NCBI GenBank assembly: GCA_963978895.1
Contig: OZ022246.1
Span: 18,734,049 to 18,798,048 of the forward strand
Direction: 5' to 3'
From: Erpobdella octoculata
Taxonomy: Eukaryota; Annelida; Clitellata; Hirudinida; Erpobdellidae
DNA length: 64,000 nucleotides
Made by a program: the position numbers and the translations under genes
Shown: piece by piece, positions 36,101-49,700 of the stretch
How the letters are laid out: each line of letters opens with the position of its first letter
Numbering within the stretch: the stretch's first letter is position 1
Notes under the pieces: generated by a model
What the model was told of the DNA's origin: nothing
What the model saw: only the letters and a program-made list of their open reading frames with translations
The model's database searches: none

Positions 36101-39100
36101 CAACGATCTATAATTAATGCTCTATGTTCACTTCATGTTCACTTTTAGTTTTATCTCTTTCCTTTCCGTTGTTATCTTTTGTCAATAAAGTCGAATCAAC
36201 TATTGTCGATTAGTTCCGATTATACACTGCGTTTAAGTATTGTTTCTAACAGTTGCAGCATCACTTATTCAAGATTGTGTCAATAAATTTAATAAAATGA
36301 GAGACAATGCCGACATGGGCTGGAACAAACTGATTACTGAAGCAAATCAGTTTGCAGTTGACTATTTCATTGAGTCAAACTTCCCCGTTAAACGCCAAAA
36401 AAGAACAAAACTAATGCCGGGAGAAGTGACTCGAGATGAACGAATCCAAGACCCGGAAAAAGCTTTTAAAGTAAATACCTACATACCAGCACTAGTATGT
36501 GTTCAGAGTGAGTTTAGAAAAAGGTTTACTGACAAGGCCATTGATGTTTTTTACGCCTCGTTTTTTGCTATCCAGCCTGCCAGACATTCAAAGTGTAAAT
36601 ATTGAAAAACTGTGCAATTTTTACGAGATGGATGCAATGAATGTTGCAAAAGAATTAACAGAGTTTAGACCAGTCTTTCAAAAACTACACACGATTATAT
36701 GCGTAAATGATCTGATGTCCGGCACACGTTCGATGCAGAATGAAAGTGAAAATGAAGATGAAGGTGACGATATTGAAACCGATAGCAAGGTTAATAATTG
36801 TAAAAAATTGGCCAAACAAAGTTTTGTCAAACCACTTAGAGCGCTCCAGGAATTGTCTGGATTTCCCGCATTGGACATCTTGTACAAGATATTTGTGTCG
36901 CTTGCAATTACAAGCGCTAGTGCCGAGAGAGCGATGAGCAGGGTTCGACTCATTAAGAACCGGTTAAGGACCTCAATGTTGGATGATTGGTTCTTTTCAT
37001 TATTAATACTTGTCTCAGAAAAAGACATTTTGGAAAACATTCCTGTAGATAAAATCATTGATAGATTTGCTGCAACATCAAAACCGCTACAGAAACTTTT
37101 AATTAAATAAATTTAGATTTGGATTTATAGTTTTAAATGATTTTTTCAATATTAACGTGTGTTGTTTTTCTAGGTTTGGGTATTATACCGAAATTAGACG
37201 AATTGTTGAGGAAAATGTGTATAGAAAGAACAAAACAGTGTGTTAAAACTCAAACTATATATATTTCACCTTATATATATATATATATCTTTTTGAAAAG
37301 ATAAAGAAACCAACTCTATACGTTAGGTATGTTGATGATGTTTTTGTCATGTGCTCAAATTTGAGTGAGATCCATGAAATAAACGCAGCATTCCACGAAA
37401 ATTCCGTTCTCAACTTTACCGTTGAACTTAGTGACATTCACCAACAATTGTCTTTCTTGGATGTTCTTGTTACTAAAACATCTTCAGAATTGAACCACAA
37501 CATATTTGTCAAACCCACCAATGGTGATACTTGCATGAATGGCACAGGATATTGTCCGGATAAATATAAAGAAAGTGTCATTTTTAACTTCCTTGCTCGT
37601 GCCTATGAAATACCATCTTCATGGAATAGCTTTGACATTGAAGTAAAACAAATTAAACGAATGCTCATCAATAATAACTACCCAAACTCAATGGTTGACG
37701 AAATCCTGAACACTTTCTTAGTCAAAAGAATTAAGTGTATTCAATCTAGCAATGTTGGAAAAGATGTTAATGACGTTTCTATCCGATATTGCGCCCAGAT
37801 GCACGACCGATACAAATTGGACGAAGATATCATTCGTGCTATAATAAACAACAATGTTGAAGTTACCGATTGCTCTAATTATCGAGTTAAGTTCAACATT
37901 TACTACACCAATAATAAATCGCATAACATGATAATGCGCAATAAAGTCTCACGACCTCGGTTTTTACAAGAAACCAACGTGGTATACCAGTTTACTTGTC
38001 TGTATCCACATGCTAATTTAGAGGCATATATTGGGCATACACGGACCACCCTGTCACAACGTCTCACTATGCACACTCAGGGTGGTAGTATTGCCCACAT
38101 TTTGCTAGTCAGCATAAAAGTGTAGTGCTTAGTAAGAAAACACTTCAAGATAACACCAAAATTATCGATCATGATTCCGACGTTCGTCGACTTAAGATTC
38201 GTGAAGCACTTCATATAATTCAAAATAAACCAAAAATTAACATCCAGGAAGATCATTTTGGACGATCGTTACGTCTTTTTGGAAATCGATGTCTCCAGAC
38301 AAAGAATTTTCAGAGACTTCCCTTATTAGCCCGTACCGTTGAAAAACTGCAATGTACAGTTAGCAAGCAAGAAACATTTTGGACTGGTGACAGTTCATCT
38401 AATGGTGCTGCTGTCGAGATTGCTTCTTTGGAAAATACATCTGTTCCCTGTGAAAAGGGTTCGATAAATGAGCAACCTCACACACTATCCCAGGTGCCCC
38501 AGGAATGTGGTCTGCCGACTTCAAGTCCTTTTCAGGTGCATCAAAATCGCCTTCATGATTCTCTCGAGTCTGTTTGGTCTATTTTTGCAAATGATATACG
38601 ATCGTATATCATTACGTATGATGCGTATGTCGATGGTGGACTGACTGATAAAGGCGTTGATTTTGAGATGGATGGCGGTAATTGTGATCATGGTGATACT
38701 GATAATGCTGATACTTGTAATTATGGGGAAAACAGTAAAGATGTTTGTGAGTGCAATGGCTTTGTCGTTTCTGACATCGTCGGCGGGGAGCAGATGTGCA
38801 TTGGTATTGGAGAAGGTGATGCTGACGTGTGCGATGCTGAGTGTGGTGGTGACACAGCCTTGGATGATGTGGAAGGTGAAGAGAATAGCGATTGTTATGT
38901 TGATGCTGAAGATATGTTGTGTGATGATGACCGTACACTTAGATAATGTCCACTTGGATAATGTTGGTCACATTACAATACGCCGAAAAGAGCGATAATT
39001 TGCTGCGGATTTGATTTTATGCTTTGACTTTAATGACTAATTGTATAATTTGAATTACATTTTACAAAGTATTTCAACTAATGTAGCTAATCCCTTCTGT

Positions 39101-39584
39101 CTACCTGTGTCATTACCGATTTGTAAACATTCCCTTTATAATATTTACATTTTAACAAGTTTCGAGCCGCTTGCCGAAATCTCAAACCATTAGTAAGTAT
39201 TTATGTATATATCTACTGGTACTTATTTTATTTAAAGTGTATATACCTGACATTTTAGAATTCTAATTGTATTGCTGATTCTTATATGTTTATTGTATAC
39301 AATTGATTTTAGGGGTTCTGACGATGGCAGATGCCGAAACCGGCCGGTCAACCCCAATAATAAATTATGTTCCAGAAAAGGTGTTGAGTATATTAGGTTT
39401 GAAATGGAGACGTTTGGAAGAGTTGGCTCAAAAGTTAATTAATAGAAAATGGGCCGTAGTATTTAATCGAGCTTGCTTAAATGAAAAACTTGTCCAAAAG
39501 TATTGCCTTAATATATATATATATATATATATGTCTCAACTTCAGACTCGAACCCACGACTGTCGGATCGGCAACACCGCCTCG

Positions 39585-39676
<92 letters not shown>

Positions 39677-42600
39677 GTGAAATACTAAAAATAATGGCGG
39701 TCGCAACTTGGAGGAGGGGGGAAGCTTAGCTTAGCCCGGCCACTTGGGGGGGATAGAAGCCAATCATTGCCATGTAAATTGAGTTTGCCATATAAATTGA
39801 GATTGCCATATAAATTGAAGATTCTGACATTGATAAATAGAAAAACAGCAGACTTGATTTTGCCATTGGATTTATTGGCTGGAGATCTGAGAAAGTTGGT
39901 TTGTCTGTCTCTGTCAATCTGCACCTGATATAACACCAGGTGAAACTAATTTTATACAAAAATGGTGAGAAGTACTTTTATAGAAATATGTTGAACAAAT
40001 TGCCACAGTCTGTCGCATCTGCTAGGGATAGTTTTACTTTCAAGTCACTAATGAATGTTTTTTAAGGAGAAAAAACCTCAACTTTCATATAAATTGTGAT
40101 GAGAGGGGTTTGTTACACTTGTTTTTGCATTTACCGACTGCAGTGCCGTACTGGTTTTCAGTTTGTTTTTTTTCGGCAAGAAGTTATTTAACTCTATCTG
40201 ACAATTTAATAAATAAATTAACAATATTTGCATTTGGACTATGATCAAGTGGTGCAGCTAGAGGCATTGGATATGTTACTCGAAAGCAAATCGATTTAAA
40301 AAACCTAAAAATACAACATACAACATACAGTGTGAGGTAAATAAAAGCGTGTAAAAAGAGACCATAATTGAGAATAGGAAGAAAGGCAACACAGATAAGC
40401 TGCATCTGTGTCAAGGAAAGGAGATACAAAAGTGCAAAGTACAAACCACTCATTGTTGGTCATGATTTGTCTAGAGATGATAGAAACCAATGCAAACAGT
40501 TAATACAAAAGGCAAGAGAAACTAAAGGTGACATAGCTGGACTTCATCTTCAAAATTCGAGCCATCATTGAAAGGACAAGTTTATAGATGCTAATGAGTC
40601 AAGTAGTAAAGTGAAGATGGTAATCGTGTTGAGGAGGAATGGTTTCCTACTGCTACTTTGAATGCTCCCTCAATTGTTCAAAAGGAATCTTTTATACAAG
40701 ACCTTATTATTTCAAATCGTCTCAACACTCTTGCTATTAATTAACGAGTCTTAGATCTGTGATAATGATCCGGATTCCATCAACTGGAAGACGAGCACCA
40801 AGCTAGTTTCTTCTTCGTCTTGTCGTCACAGCAGTTGGATCTTACGTGATGCTATTCTTGCAAAACGGGAATGTCGCCGCCTGGAGAGGAGACTCGTGGT
40901 CATGAACAAGACCTCCTTGCTTATCGCAAAGATTGTCGCACTGCGAAAGGGACTGTGATTTCCTGTTGATCACATTCGGACACCTTGCAACTCTCTCTTT
41001 CAGGGAGGGATCATTTCTAAGTAGCTACTAAATGGCATTGGTTACATTAGATCGTGATGATCCTGCAAGTTTTTGACCAATTTAAAATCTGCACACGATT
41101 TCGAAGATCCTAGAGAGACTTTTCTTATCTAGAATCATACCACATTTAGAGCAATCTAACATATTATAACCGTTTTCAATCTGCCTATGTGCTCAATGAA
41201 ATACGATGCTCAGCCGACTCCGTGTAGAGGTCAATCCTTGGGTTATTGGACACCATCGAAATCAACACTCTACTATGCAGAAGCATAGCTAGGGCACAGG
41301 GGGGCAAGCTGCCCTGGGCGCGGCAATGTTTGATTCTACCTTCTACCTATGTTTGTGAACAGTTATTTTCCTTCATGAAATCAACAAAAACTTCTCAGAG
41401 AACAAGGCTGACTGATCACCAATTGTCATCTCTGATCAGAGTGGGAACCACACAGATATTTCAGCCAGATATACCAACATTGTCAGTAAAAAAAGTGTCA
41501 AGTCTTAGGACAAAACTCTATCCATGATTAAATTGTAACAATTAAATGTTCAGTTTGGAACTGCCATATTTTTTCACAATGTTTGTTACTGTTGCAAATT
41601 GCAAGTATAATTATGTTGCTGTTTAAAATTTTATTTTTGTCAAATTAATATATTATATTATGTTCATGAATGCTGCTAAAACAATTGTATGCACATTGTA
41701 TGTTTCTAATCAAAAGTTTATAAACAATTATATACTGCAATACATCTTTTTAAACGAATTTAAATTAGTTCTACATTCGTTTCAATATGGCCCTCATGAC
41801 AACCCATGTGATCAATGCGGCCCTCAAAGGACCTTGAGTTTGACATGCCAGATCTAGATGACGTCTTGAAGAGACACATGGGTAGTGCATGTGTGCAGGT
41901 GTATGAATGCTCACCTGTAGATAACAGCTGTGGTTGCCTAGAAGTAGCTAGCATGTTTTTGAGGGTTGTTGTGGAATGCAATGGCAGCGGTATGATGGAA
42001 TTTTAGTTGTCGAACTGTAAGAGTTTCTATGTATTGTGATTGTTAATTCTTGAAATTAAAGTTTTGAGTTTAAAGAAATTTGCATTCGTTTATTCATCGT
42101 GACAACGTCAAGAAAATCAACCATTCCGTTCTGACTGAGAAGGGTGAGCAGGTATCAAGCCTACAGCTTTACCTCAAAAAAGCTCTCAATTTAAAAAAAC
42201 AGGAAGACAAAGATTGAAGAGGCGAAGAAGCTCAGGAGAAAGACTAGTGTTTTTGTCTATGGGCTGTGCGAATCGGGTTCGTCTGAACCTGATAAGCGCA
42301 AATCGGATGACAAATCAAAGATCAAGGAATTGCTAAAGATAATCTTGTGTGATGATGTTGAAATCGTTAACTCGAAGGAGATAGCGAACTTGCTGGACCA
42401 AGACCGCAGAAGCTGGTGTTAAGATACGAAAATCAACAATCGAATCTTCTCAAGTTGGCAAAAAACTTGAGAATGATGAAGATTCAGTCAGAAAGAGGTT
42501 TTAAAACAAGTCCTGAACTACATCAAGTTCCAAGCTTCTCAAAATTTGGCTTTACGAGGTCATGAAGAAAGTATGACTATTGACAGTGACTCTGGAAATT

Positions 42601-45600
42601 TTTTGACTTTGGAAACTCATTCCTCTCTACGATCCAGTTTAAGCTTTGCCTTCTCGTCTTCAAATACCTTCATAACCTTGCACCGCAATATCTATGCAAA
42701 CATATCAAACTCCTCGCAGACGACTCGAATCAGCAACGGCTTCGATCATCCAGTTCACTCAACGTCTTCGTCCCACGCACCCGCACTCATGCCGGTGATC
42801 GCGCATTCTGCGCTGCTGGACCTTCATCCTGGAACTATCTCCCATCCTCAGTTCAAGGCACGAAAACACTTTCAATCTTCAAGAAACTTTTAAAAACTCA
42901 CTTGTTTCACAGTTCAATTTTTCCATAGTGTTGTGATGCGCTCCTCAAAGCTGCTTTTATATTTCTGTATTATTAATTTTTGCCACTTTTTTTATTCCAT
43001 TTCTATTAATTAACCGACTTAATTTTGCAACTGTTCTATTATTGCCCTTTAAGCGGGTTCTGCTGCACATGGCGCTATATAAATTGTCATTTTTAATTAA
43101 TTAATAATAGTTAAATCACCGAAAAAATTCTCAAGAAAATCCTGGATCTGTATCCAGTGATATTTTAGTAACGAAAACTAAAACTAATACGAAAAAGATC
43201 GACCATAGTTAACTAAAACTATAACGAAACGAAAATTGAATTTCCCAACTAAAACTAAACTAAAACTAGAATGGTTTTTCCTAGAACTAACTAAAACTAA
43301 AATAAATAAACTCAAATATTCAGTTTCTTTTTCGTTATTTGACAAAAGTTTGTAATTAAAATTTATAATGATCATAGACATAGATGTATTAAGAAACATA
43401 AAAAAAATTAATTTAATTTCTTTGGTTTCTCAATATCAGCCTGAAATGTCTAAGAACGTTCTTTTATTCTCAGTATTTGACAGAAGTTGGTGTGTTGTTT
43501 TTGCAACCGATATTAATTTGGCAAGTTTAGTTAAACAGTTTTCTGGTCGCAATCGGGGCAGCAGTGTGTGGACTTATTTTAAATTTGAAGAAACAGAAAA
43601 CAAAAGTCGATGTCTCGTGGCTTTAGCGAATGGTTCAAAATGCGACGCACTTGTTGCAACTAAGAATCCGACTAATCTTAAAAACTATCTCAACATCACC
43701 ACAAAGAAATTTTTAATGACATGATTGAGTTGGAACAAAATCAATTGAGTGTCAATGCAAGCAAGAAGATTCGAATTGATGGTTAGTTTTAATTTGCTAC
43801 TATAGTATACTTTACTGAAAGGTTATATAGTAATATAGTTGATAGTATAAGTACTCTCGATAATGTAGCTAGCATGATCATTTTTTTAGAAATACTTGAT
43901 TTTAACTTATTTATGTAATTTGTTTTAAGTTGAAACATATTTTATGTGTATAGGTTGAACTCCAACCCTATCTACATAAGCAGCCATCAAGTCAACCGCA
44001 ATTGTCGACAGTCCACTCAACGATGAAAGATTTTCTTCTGCTTTCAGCAAAACTGGCTGGACAGTCAACAAAACAAGTGGTTCTTGATGTGGATCGTGCA
44101 CTTCTAAAAAACCATCTCACTCAATATATTAAAGAAGTCAGCTCATCTCCATATAATTACAGCCTCACCTCAATTGAGTTCTGGTACCAGAAGCAACAGT
44201 TGAATACTTCAGTCCTCTGATTGCGCTGGATCTGATATCGGCACCAGCTTCGCAAGCTTTTGTGGAGCGACTTTTCTCAGTTTGTGGGATTTTGACAGCT
44301 GGTAGATGCAACAGGATGGAAAAATTGTTGAATATGCGTGCTTGGTTTAAAGTAAACCAAGATCTACTTGTTGACATGGACAGTTAATATTCATTATATT
44401 GAAATAAAAATATATGAGCAAAAATTTCAATCGTGTCGGAAAAAAACTAATAATAACTAAACTAAACTAGAATGATAGCACCAAAACTTAATAAAAACTA
44501 AAATAATTGCATTTATGATAACTAAAACTAAATAAAATAAAAATGACTTTAGCCAAAACTAACTAAAACTAAAATGATTTTCATAACTAAAATATCAATT
44601 ATATTGCAAAGTTGCTGTCTGTATCCTACCTTTCACTTCCGATACAAAATGAATTTATCAGCATCCTTGCATCAACTGTTAGAAATCAATTGCTAGATAA
44701 TATCAGAAGTAATAAGTATTATGGCATTTTACTTGAATCAACACCAGATATCAGGCATCGAGAACAGTTATCAGAGGTTATACGATTTGTTGATATTGAT
44801 TTTGTAAGCAAACAGGTTTCCATCACACAATCATTTCTTGGGTATATTCAGATGTATGCAAAGGATGCAACAACAATCGAGAGAGTCATTATGGATAAAT
44901 TGGCAGCTGACGATATTCCCCTCAATTTTTGCAGATCTCAATGCTATGATAACGCCACTGTGATGTCTGAGCCCTTTTCGGGGGTTCATCTAAGGATTTT
45001 GGATAGAAATCACTGGGCCATGTTTGTGAATTGTGATAATTAGAGAGTGACACGGTAATACCGACCGCGGTAAATACCGCGGTTACCGCGGTTATACCGC
45101 GGTGACGGGAACAAATTTCAATGATTTTACCATTACCGCGCGGTAACGGGAAAAAAATAGGAGAAAAATTTGCGGTAATGGGGAAAATGTTGACCGTAAT
45201 TCCGCGGGAACGGTAATGAAGTTTTAAACTAATTTTTAAAAATTCAAAAAAAATTTTTTTATTCTTTTTTGTACTTTGTTTTATCGTCTTTGTACTTCGT
45301 TTAGGTAACTCTACCGGGCTATCTTTCATTTTGCATTTCATTTCGGTTGAATGTCCTGGTCTTGAATCGGTTTAATTTCAATAGTACATTTTCGCTTGTA
45401 GTTTTAAATAACATGGAAATTGGAAAATGCGACATCGAAAAATTAATTTCAATTAAAAGTGAACGATTGCGATTCTACAAATGTCAAGGCACTCATGGAT
45501 TGAAGAACTAATAATATTTTTTACTTTCTTATTTCATTTAGAACATAACTATCTTTTTGGAAATTTTTTTAATAATTAACTTCAAAATAAACTTGCATAA

Positions 45601-46718
45601 AAATTTAAAATGCGGGGACAATGAGGGTTTGGGAATGATAGCTGCGGGGATGGGTAGGGGATGGATTGAGGGGATGGGGTGGGGATGGGGACATGGGGCG
45701 AGGGGCGAGGGGACAGTGAGGGGACGGGAAGAGAGTTTTCTTTGCGGGGTGGGGATGGGGAAGAAATGTTGTCCCCGTGTCACTCTCTAGTGATAATCAC
45801 AGCCCGAATTTGGCAGGGGTTCATTCTGCTAGCCAGGACCCACTATTCGTAACATTATTTGGAACAATTGCGAGTATTTATTTATTCTTTTCTCGATCAA
45901 CATTGAAATGGGAAGAATTGAAGAAAACAGTTAAGTGTGACTGTGAAACACAATGGAACTCAAGGGTTGGGGCTGTTAAAGCCATTTACGATGGCCTTGA
46001 TGCATTAGTGGAACTGCTGAAGAAGCTTTCTGAGGATCAGACTGAGTCAGCAGAAACTAGAAGTGCTGCAGTAAATTTGCTGCAAAGCATAACTGAATTT
46101 TAATTTTTTAGTTCTTCTGCATGGCTGGAACACAATCCTTAGAAAAATCGACTGAGTGCAGAAGACCGCTAGACACAAAAATTAACATCCATGAATAATC
46201 ATCTGACCTTGAAGCTCTTCAACAGGATTTCATCAAAATTTGTGACCCATTTGCAAAAGTACATTTGAACAATCGAAGACAAAACGCCAACTGTGGGAAG
46301 TTTCAGTTGAAAGAAGTCAGACGAAGGTGACAGATGCCTGGAGAATTGGCACATGATGCAGGCCTAACGGCGGAACAAGAAATAGTTCGCGTTTTGAGCA
46401 GTGTCTTCGATCCACTGCGACACAAAATAACGATACGATACGATTTACTCGACTACAAGATCTGAACATGAAATTTGGGTTCTTATTGGATGTACAAAAT
46501 CTTGTCCAATGTGAAGAGCTCGATGCTCTCCGTCGAAATTGTCAAAATCTTGGAAATTGTAATTGTTGTTTTATGTTAAACAGATACTGTTTAACGTCTT
46601 TTGAAGTGGGAGGTGTCAGTGTTTGACCTTTGCATGTGAGTTTGTGTGCGTGTATTGCTGGAGTGCATACTGTCTGAGTTCTATGTGACGAAGAGCACGT
46701 ATTGTGTAGTTCCGTTTC

Positions 46719-46757
<39 letters not shown>

Positions 46758-49700
46758 CATGCAGCTAGCTAGCGAGGATTATGAGAGAGGTATGCAAATA
46801 TGCAGGCAGGCGAGAGAACTGTGGAAAAGAGAGAGAGTCGATTGTAGTTAGGTAGCGTGTTTCAGACAGTTGACAATTATTCTAGTATATATCTTATTCT
46901 TATTATTATATTATTATTCTTAGTAAACTTCTTAAAAATGTGTGATCCTGTGTTATTGAGTTTGAGTCGAGTCGGTGACCTTGAATTGCAGTCATTGACA
47001 TTCATAATGATGCCACTGTTGACTATCTGGAACAAGTTTAATCTGAAAAAAATCAGACATCCAGTTCAGAGTTTCAGGCGTTACATATCATTGGCAGCTG
47101 GCTGAAAATGTTGATTTATTATCTGAAGAATGACAAGCTTTAACAAAACAGAAAACAAAAGCATAACAGCCCATTTTTCAGTCTTTTAGAAATGCTTGTA
47201 TTCACATTGGATGAATTAAAGAACTCGATCATTATGGAACAAAATACCATTAACTGAGATGACTGCTGCCAAATAAGCATGGTCAATTGCATTAGCTTTT
47301 TCATTGGATTGCTCAACTCATAAGCATATGAAACGGGTTCAAACTGCTTGTCCAAATGTCATTTGGTCCACTATTCATATAATCCACACAAAATAATAAG
47401 AACTCTGCTTTATACAATGCTTATGTTAGAATTCACTGTTTGTTGTTTGTTTCATGGAATTTTCTAAAGCTTTCTTAAGGTACAACTAAAGGTTGTAAGA
47501 AGTTTATTTTACGATCGGGTCACCATAAAGAATTGGATCCTTTTCAACAAAGATATTGGTGTTGGTGATGACGAGGCCGAAGATGAAGGTAGAGATGTGA
47601 TTATTTTGGAAACTCCCAGCAGTGTCGGGAGTCAGGATATGTCAGTGCTGGACCCCCCTCCTTTTTATTTTATTTCTAGAAATATTATTTAGTATCTTCT
47701 ATTTTGCCACATATTCCTTTGTTTCAACGAGCCAATCAAAGCGCGTGTTAATTCCCGCAATTATTATTGGTGTATATTTCTTAGTATATCGAGATTTCTA
47801 CCGATTATTTAGTTATAAAAATCTCGTGGATTATAGTCTATATATATGTTTATAGTCTGTTAAAATTTGATATCTTCGCGGTCAAGATTTAGGGAGCTAA
47901 TTATATGTTTAGTATTTGTTTATATCGGTTTATTGACTATTCATTGTTATCGACCAATCAGAGAGGTGGATTCTGATTACGTAACCTATTTTTCCTTATA
48001 TAAGGGAGTCACGATTGCTGTTCAAAAGAGGCTCCGCTTGGTTGTTTTTGTTAAGAGGGAAAGTCCTGCGCGACTGTTTCCACATGGTTTTCTCTAATCG
48101 CTAGTTTAAAATCGTGCCTGCTTGCTTTTAAAATTTAATAAAGTTGTTTCTCGAACTTCTTCAAAATAAAGTGTTTGTTGTCAGTAAACGTTGGGGCACG
48201 CTACTGACAGGACCACCACAGTCGACTAGCAAGCATCAAAATATTGACAGTTAATATTGACTACTAGCAGGGTACCCGGCGTTGCCCAGGATTTTTAGAG
48301 GTTTTTCTGTCTCTCTCGCTCCTGTTTCCTTCCCCGCTTGCTCTCCCGCTCTCGGTCGCTTTCACGTTCCTACCGTTTTCTCGCTCTCGGTCGCTTTCCC
48401 GCTCTTGGTCGGTTTACCTTTCCCGCTCTCAGTTACGTTTTCGTTCCCTTTTGTTTTCCCGTTCAAGTTTCCGCTCATTTTCTAATTCCCGTTTCCGCTC
48501 GCTTTCCCGCTCCGCTCATTTTGTGACCGATTTTTTTCCCTAAAACCTTCCTCCATTGACTCTCAAGGCTGTGTGAAAATTGCATTACGATCGGATGAAT
48601 GGTGTAGCAATGCATAAAGGACTTACACACACATAATCTAATTTTTATATATATATATAGATCAGAGGACAGTGATTTTTTATTATAATATGATAATAAT
48701 ATCGTCAAATAGTTAAAATTATGTGAAATAAAAAATGACTGGATTTATCTCCTAATGTCTCGTTATCTCGTTTTATTTTAGACAAAATTTCCACAGTTGA
48801 CATTTCAGTCGAGATCCCGATATCGTATCGTATTTGTCTCATTATTGGTCGAGGCGTCTCGCATCGTATCGTTTTATTCAAGACAAATTTCAGAAGTCGT
48901 ATCGTATAGTATCGTTTTTAAAAAAATAACGTGATGCAGAATCCTATTATTTTTAGTTAACTATCTAATACATTCATACACAGAAATGCATTCAATCAAC
49001 TTAAATTCAGATTAAATAACTTCCATTTGAATAAACACTTGAGCGCCTATTGTTTACATGCTATGAACCCTTGCATCCATGCTCATATGAGCTGCATGCT
49101 CCATATGCTATGGTACAGTGATTATTTCGTTAACGGAAATAGACATTAAAACGATAATTATTAATTTTTTTTAACGTAAACTGAAACGAAAACTAGAATA
49201 GAAAGTCAAAAAGAACGGAAATAAAAATAAAAATTAGTTAGAACGAAATAGTAATAAAAAAAAAAATTTCAGAACGAAATAGAAATATAAATAACAAATA
49301 ATTTGTTAAAACTAAATAAAAAAAAATTATTATTAAATAAAATTAAAATTAATTGACTAATACAAATTTAATTGAATTTCTGAAATTTCGCTTCTATGGT
49401 ACTTTTTTTTAACATGCCTTTGCCGCTACGATTGTTTATTCCTTTTCTATTGTATCTGTGTTTTGGTTTGTCATTATTTATTGAGTCAGAAATGTCGAAA
49501 GCTGACGTTGGTTTGTCAAAAATGTTTGCTGGTCGTAAACACGAAAGTTTAGTTTGGAATTGTTTAAATATGATGTCACTACGAACAAAAGTGTTTGTCT
49601 AGCGAAATAAGATATTAGTAACATCGATGATGCTTTAAAACTATAAACCAGTGCAGTTTTCAACTGGCCAGTAAAAAATTCAAAAGCGCAGTGATACCAA

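Larger units (their letters stand above)
31849..36251 (+). mobile_element. Copia-type LTR retrotransposon, nearly intact
   Basis: LTRs at about 31849-32030 and 36065-36251 share 174 bp with two differences, so insertion is young. The primer-binding site GGTTATGGGCCCAGA (32031 on) follows the 5' LTR and matches the known Copia site for an internally cleaved initiator tRNA-Met. A polypurine tract TTGAGGGGGAG ends at 36064. The 3' LTR runs TGTTAAA ... CTAACA and carries AATAAA. The gag-pol frame at 32189-36025 is single and collinear. There is no clean target duplication (GTGCA versus GTTGC). It is inserted in the hAT gene at 30288-37110. Confidence 0.95.
30288..37110 (+). pseudogene. ZMYM-type hAT transposase gene, split by a Copia element
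   Basis: Exon 1 (30288-30406, starting MPREKFKF) has a zinc-finger-like CCELACG...HCRKRHAF. GT-AG splicing joins it to 30800 (IEIKYKVIEFQDASGQWKPC). Downstream come AFSIIIDGTQDLSKKD, QSYDGASNMSGKYSGLQVKI, VWCQAHRLNLLVEG (RNase-H-like hAT catalytic region), then after the Copia element VAASLIQDCVNKFNKMRD and the dimerisation domain ALDILYKIFVSLAITSASAE ending SKPLQKLLIK at 37110. A TGA at 30897, frameshifts near 31225 and 36570, and the Copia insertion (31849-36251) abolish function. The reading frame would be restored by clean removal of the Copia, so the insertion is simple. TIRs were not identified. Confidence 0.85.
42440..46560 (+). pseudogene. second ZMYM-type hAT transposase, split by three insertions
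   Basis: Collinear pieces: QVLNYIKFQASQNLALRGHE with DSDSGNFLTL (42500-42605); ENPGSVSYLSLPIQNEFISI continuing LLESTPDIRHREQLSEVIRF and CRSQCYDNATVM to FVNCDN (43120-43154 then 44618-45040); NHSPNLAGVHSASQDPLFVT and KWEELKKTVKCDCETQWNSR (45790-46110); and MKFGFLLDVQNLVQCEELDA (46440-46550). The breaks coincide with a LINE tail, a BED-hAT element and a hAT MITE, the last two with target duplications. Internal stops also occur. This resembles the transposase at 30288-37110 but is a distinct lineage. Confidence 0.85.

Noticed and set aside
38612..38938. 108-codon histidine/tyrosine-rich minus frame
   Set aside because: Shadow of the acidic C-terminus of the Penelope-like protein on the plus strand.
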